From positions 1-64,000 of the forward strand of contig NZ_NXLZ01000003.1 in assembly GCF_005406205.1 (NCBI RefSeq): a stretch of 64,000 nucleotides of DNA, given 5' to 3'. Shown here in pieces: positions 61,278 through 64,000 of the stretch. The stretch comes from Campylobacter estrildidarum. Its GTDB lineage: Bacteria > Campylobacterota > Campylobacteria > Campylobacterales > Campylobacteraceae. A model generated the notes under the pieces. It was given only the letters and a program-made list of their open reading frames with translations. It had not been told where the DNA came from and searched no databases. Position numbers and translations under genes: made by a program. The first letter of the stretch is position 1. Each line of letters starts with the position of its first letter.

Positions 61278-61963
61278 TTAATCCCTTTTAATTTATAAAT
61301 GATGCAATTTAAAACAAAAGCTATCAAAATCAAAACCAAAGCAAGAGCAATGCCACTGGCAAATTCACCTTTATTGGTTTCTAAAGAAATTGCCGTTGTA
61401 ATCGTTCTTGTATCGTATTTGATATTTCCGCCCACTATCATGGCTACATCTATCTCAGCAACAATGCGTCCATAAACTAAAGCTATAACGCTTACAAGAG
61501 CAAAGCGTAATTCATAAATAATCGTTACTATAAGTTTTATTTTGTTTAAATGTAAAGATTTAATATACAATAATTGCTTTTTACTAATATTTTCAACTAA
61601 ATTCACAAAAAGAGCTATTGCTATGGGTAAGGCTAGTATAAATTGACCTAAAATTAAAGCTTTTATGGTAAAAAGTAAGCTAAGTTCCCCTAAAGGTCCA
61701 CGATTTGAAATCAAAGCGTATAAAATTAATCCTACAGCTACCGTTGGAAAAGAAGACTTGTGTCAATTATAAGCCTTAAAAAACGTTTAAATTTAAAATT
61801 AAAAAAACCTAAAAGAAAACCCAAAGGAAAGCCTACTAGTAAAGCTAAAACTATAGATATACTAGAACTTAACATGGTTGTTTTTTATGGCTGAAATCAC
61901 ACTATCATCAGCATTTAATAACAATAATAAAGCTTGCTTAAAACCATCAAAAATATATTCCAA
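61274..61963 (-). pseudogene. tupB: tupB tungstate ABC permease, two frameshifts
   Basis: A TTG start near 61963 gives EYIFDGFKQALLLLLNADD, then DSVISAIK; the frame is lost at the T6 run 61881-61886 (one extra base). It resumes as MLSSSISIVLALLVGFPLGF and is lost again at A4 61748-61751 (one missing base), then resumes as PTVAVGLILYALISNRG and the intact C-terminal half to 61274. This is a TupB/ModB-type permease with about five helices and an EAA-like loop (VTIIYELRFALVSV). Confidence 0.88.
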
Positions 61964-62059
61964 ATTCACAAGTCCAAAAAAAATAAATTAAGAAATTTTA
62001 GCATAATTTATGTTAAAATCTTTCTACATTATATTTGTAAAAATTTTTAGAGGAAAAAG

Positions 62060-62869
62060 ATGAAAAAAACGATATTTCTAGGATTGTTTTTGGCTTTAAA
62101 TATTCAAGCAGTAGAATTAAGAATGGCAACCACAACAAGCACTGACAATACAGGCTTGCTCGATGGCTTACAACCTCTTTATAAGCAAGAAACAGGCAAT
62201 ACTTTAAAATGGGTTGCTGTTGGCACAGGTGCGGCTTTGAAAATGGGTGAAGATTGTAATGCAGATGTGCTTTTTGTGCATTCTCCAAAAGCTGAAAAGG
62301 AATTCATCAAAAAAGGTTATGGAGTTGATAGAACTCCTGTAATGTATAATGATTTTGTAATTATTGCGGATAAATCTTTAGCACCAAAATTTAAGGGTAA
62401 AAATTTAGAAGAGAGTTTAAAACTTATAAGAGATGAAAAATTAACCTTTATTTCAAGAGGGGACAAATCAGGCACCGATAATAAAGAAAAAAGCTTGTGG
62501 AAAAGCATAGGTAAAGTTCCAGAAAAAGAAAGCTGGTATCAACAAAGCGGACAAGGAATGCTCGCAAGTATTAAAATCGCTGAAGAAAAAAAAGGGGTGA
62601 TTTTAACCGATCGTGGTACTTATATCAAGTATGAATTTAATGAAAAAGGAAAACCAAATTTGATCATCGTTAATGAAGGTGATGATAGATTGAAAAATTT
62701 TTATTCTGTAATCGCGGTAAATCCAAAGCATTGCAAAAATGTTAATTACACTGAAGCAAAAAAATTCATCAATTGGCTTACAAATGATGATACTTTAAGT
62801 TTTATTAGCGGATTTAAACTACTCTATAAACCTTTATTTATAGTGGATGCTAAAACAAGAAAGGATTAA
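62060..62869 (+). CDS. tupA: Tungstate-binding periplasmic protein TupA
   Basis: A 269-residue binding protein. Signal MKKTIFLGLFLALNIQA; oxyanion site ATTTSTDNTGLLDGL. GTGAALKMGEDCNADVLFVH, SRGDKSGTDNKEK and GKGVILTDRGTY-type segments follow. It binds tungstate with very high affinity in C. jejuni and feeds formate dehydrogenase. Divergent from tupB across 96 bases. Intact although its permease and ATPase are broken, so it can bind but probably not import. Confidence 0.93.
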   Translation: MKKTIFLGLFLALNIQAVELRMATTTSTDNTGLLDGLQPLYKQETGNTLKWVAVGTGAALKMGEDCNADVLFVHSPKAEKEFIKKGYGVDRTPVMYNDFVIIADKSLAPKFKGKNLEESLKLIRDEKLTFISRGDKSGTDNKEKSLWKSIGKVPEKESWYQQSGQGMLASIKIAEEKKGVILTDRGTYIKYEFNEKGKPNLIIVNEGDDRLKNFYSVIAVNPKHCKNVNYTEAKKFINWLTNDDTLSFISGFKLLYKPLFIVDAKTRKD

Positions 62870-63282
62870 AATTTTTTTCTAAGCAAAGAGCTAATTTCTA
62901 AGCTTTTTGCTTTATTTTCAAGTAAAATTTCTTCTAAAATTTCTAAATTTTTTGGCGATAAAAATTCAAAAAGTTCTATAAGCTCGGCATAATTTTGATG
63001 CAAAGGTTTGTTTTTATAAAGCTTATTGATAATTTTAAAATTCTCTTCTTTTTTATCGCTAAAAAGCTCTTGTTCAAAAATCCCCAAAGCATCGGCAATA
63101 AAAGGTATCATATCGGCTTTGATATCGATATTTCCGTTTAAATATGCATAGATACTTGAAAGTGTAGGAATTTCTCCGGTCTTATTGGCTTTCATTCCTA
63201 GATTAATCAAGCGATTGGCTAATTCCTTTTTGCTGATATTTTTTTCTTTTAAAATTTCATTGATTCTATCGACAACTTTCAT
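62866..63282 (-). CDS. XRE/Cro-CI-family transcriptional regulator
   Basis: A 138-residue protein with an N-terminal helix-turn-helix (VDRINEILKEKNISKKELANRL, about residues 4-65, recognition helix near SSIYAYLNG). A helical C-terminal part (LIELFEFLSPKNLEILEEILL) probably dimerises. Convergent with tupA, 4-base overlap. The divergent 140-base gap to the glycosyltransferase is a plausible site of action. Targets unknown. Confidence 0.8.
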   Translation of the reverse strand: MKVVDRINEILKEKNISKKELANRLINLGMKANKTGEIPTLSSIYAYLNGNIDIKADMIPFIADALGIFEQELFSDKKEENFKIINKLYKNKPLHQNYAELIELFEFLSPKNLEILEEILLENKAKSLEISSLLRKKF

Positions 63283-63423
63283 TTTTCCACTTTTAATTTA
63301 TAGTTTATATAATAATAATAAGCCAATTTATTATCGTAAAAGTATAATTTAAGTATCGATTATCTATAATTTTATATTTTTTCTATAAAAATATATTTAT
63401 TATTTAAGTTAAGGTTGAAAAAT

Positions 63424-64000
63424 TTGGCAAAGTTATCTATAATCATTCCTTTTGGGACAAGCAAAGAGCGTCCTTATATCAAAGAAAGAGTAATAGAAAA
63501 AGCTCAACACTATGTTAGTAATGAATCAGTTGAGTATATTTTTGTAGAAGGTTTTTCGTCGATAGAACATCCAGAACTTAAAATTTTAATTGAAAATCAA
63601 GGGCATCGTTACATTAAAGATGAAATTCAACAAGCTAGTAAAGTTTTTTCTACAGGACAATGCAGAAATTTGGGTGTTATCAATGCAAAAAGTGATGTAG
63701 TAATGTCTTTGGATGTCGATTGTGTTATAAGTGAAAAAAATTTAGAAAATATTTTAGAACTCATCTCTATAAAAGAAATAGATAAAAATCCCAATGCTTT
63801 TTTAGTTTTACCTTGTGTATTTTTAAATGAATTGGGTACGGAAATTTTACAAAATCGCAAACTTTCTTTATGGGATAATATAATTAAGCAGGATTTACTG
63901 TTTGACAAAAAATTTATAAAATTCTTAACTCCTGCTTCAAGTACTATTGTAATGAATCGCTTTAAATTTTTAGAACTCGGTGGAAATGATAAGGAATTTA
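63424..64000 (+). CDS. Family 2 glycosyltransferase, partial (right edge)
   Basis: Reads through the window end without a stop. Start taken at TTG 63424 with AAGG nine bases upstream. GT-A features: KLSIIIPFGTSKERPYIKERV, SVEYIFVEG, STGQCRNLGVINAKSDVV, MSLDVDCVIS (DxD-like). Resembles capsule or LOS galactosyltransferase/polymerase enzymes. In C. jejuni NCTC 11168 a different gene set follows tupA, so the synteny ends here. The donor sugar is not identifiable. Confidence 0.8.
   Translation, partial: MAKLSIIIPFGTSKERPYIKERVIEKAQHYVSNESVEYIFVEGFSSIEHPELKILIENQGHRYIKDEIQQASKVFSTGQCRNLGVINAKSDVVMSLDVDCVISEKNLENILELISIKEIDKNPNAFLVLPCVFLNELGTEILQNRKLSLWDNIIKQDLLFDKKFIKFLTPASSTIVMNRFKFLELGGNDKEF

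Overview
This window is about 70% A+T and almost fully coding. It carries genes typical of thermotolerant Campylobacter: the competence cluster ctsF-E-X-P-D-R, one-chain pyruvate:acceptor oxidoreductase, cadF, a cbb3 oxidase operon, nspC, and a selenocysteine tRNA with selD. Gene order largely follows C. jejuni from about Cj1470c to Cj1540 (order from memory). The proteins are not C. jejuni-identical, though: CadF is clearly divergent. Several genes expected in that order are missing: fdhT/fdhU, putA, the CRISPR-cas9 locus, pgi and acs. I infer a reduced-genome relative of C. jejuni/coli, possibly of the C. hepaticus kind, but the species is not proven here.

Layout. A partial SGNH-like gene occupies 1-138. 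The type II secretion/competence operon follows (0.2-5.9 kb), then pyruvate oxidoreductase (5.9-9.4), a HAD phosphatase with cadF, rplM-rpsI, addAB (12-17 kb), and the cco operon with accessory genes (17-22 kb). Next come carA, two coiled-coil flagellar-type genes, purA, tRNA-Sec and putP (22-28 kb), then selenoprotein selD, yedF and the chemoreceptor tlp1 (28-32 kb). The formate dehydrogenase region (32-41.4 kb) is interrupted by an autotransporter gene. After it come nspC, a copper oxidase, the moaD-moaE-moeA operon (44.5-46.7 kb) and a type I restriction-modification locus (47-53.6 kb). Then purM, coaE, dapF, a lipase-like gene, dps and galU, followed by the tungstate transporter tupABC (60.3-62.9 kb), a repressor and a truncated glycosyltransferase.

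The main discovery is a pathway-specific collapse. fdhA, fdhB, the small Tat-signal gene upstream of fdhA, fdhD, modE, tupB and tupC each carry one or more single-base indels that break the frame, mostly in short homopolymers. Long neighbours (por, addA, addB, tlp1, hsdR and others) are intact. fdhT/fdhU are absent from their usual place. The tungsten- and selenium-dependent formate dehydrogenase, its maturation factor, its regulator and its metal importer have therefore decayed together. fdhC, the TorD-like chaperone and tupA are still open, which suggests recent decay. tRNA-Sec and selD (itself a selenoprotein) are intact, so the selenocysteine route survives without its main classical client.

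Two loci look switchable or switched off. The autotransporter has a nine-G tract directly against its -10 box, suggesting promoter phase variation. The type I R-M locus has an in-frame TGA in hsdM and an A8-tract frameshift in an ATPase gene. It sits between moeA and purM, where C. jejuni usually carries CRISPR-Cas9.
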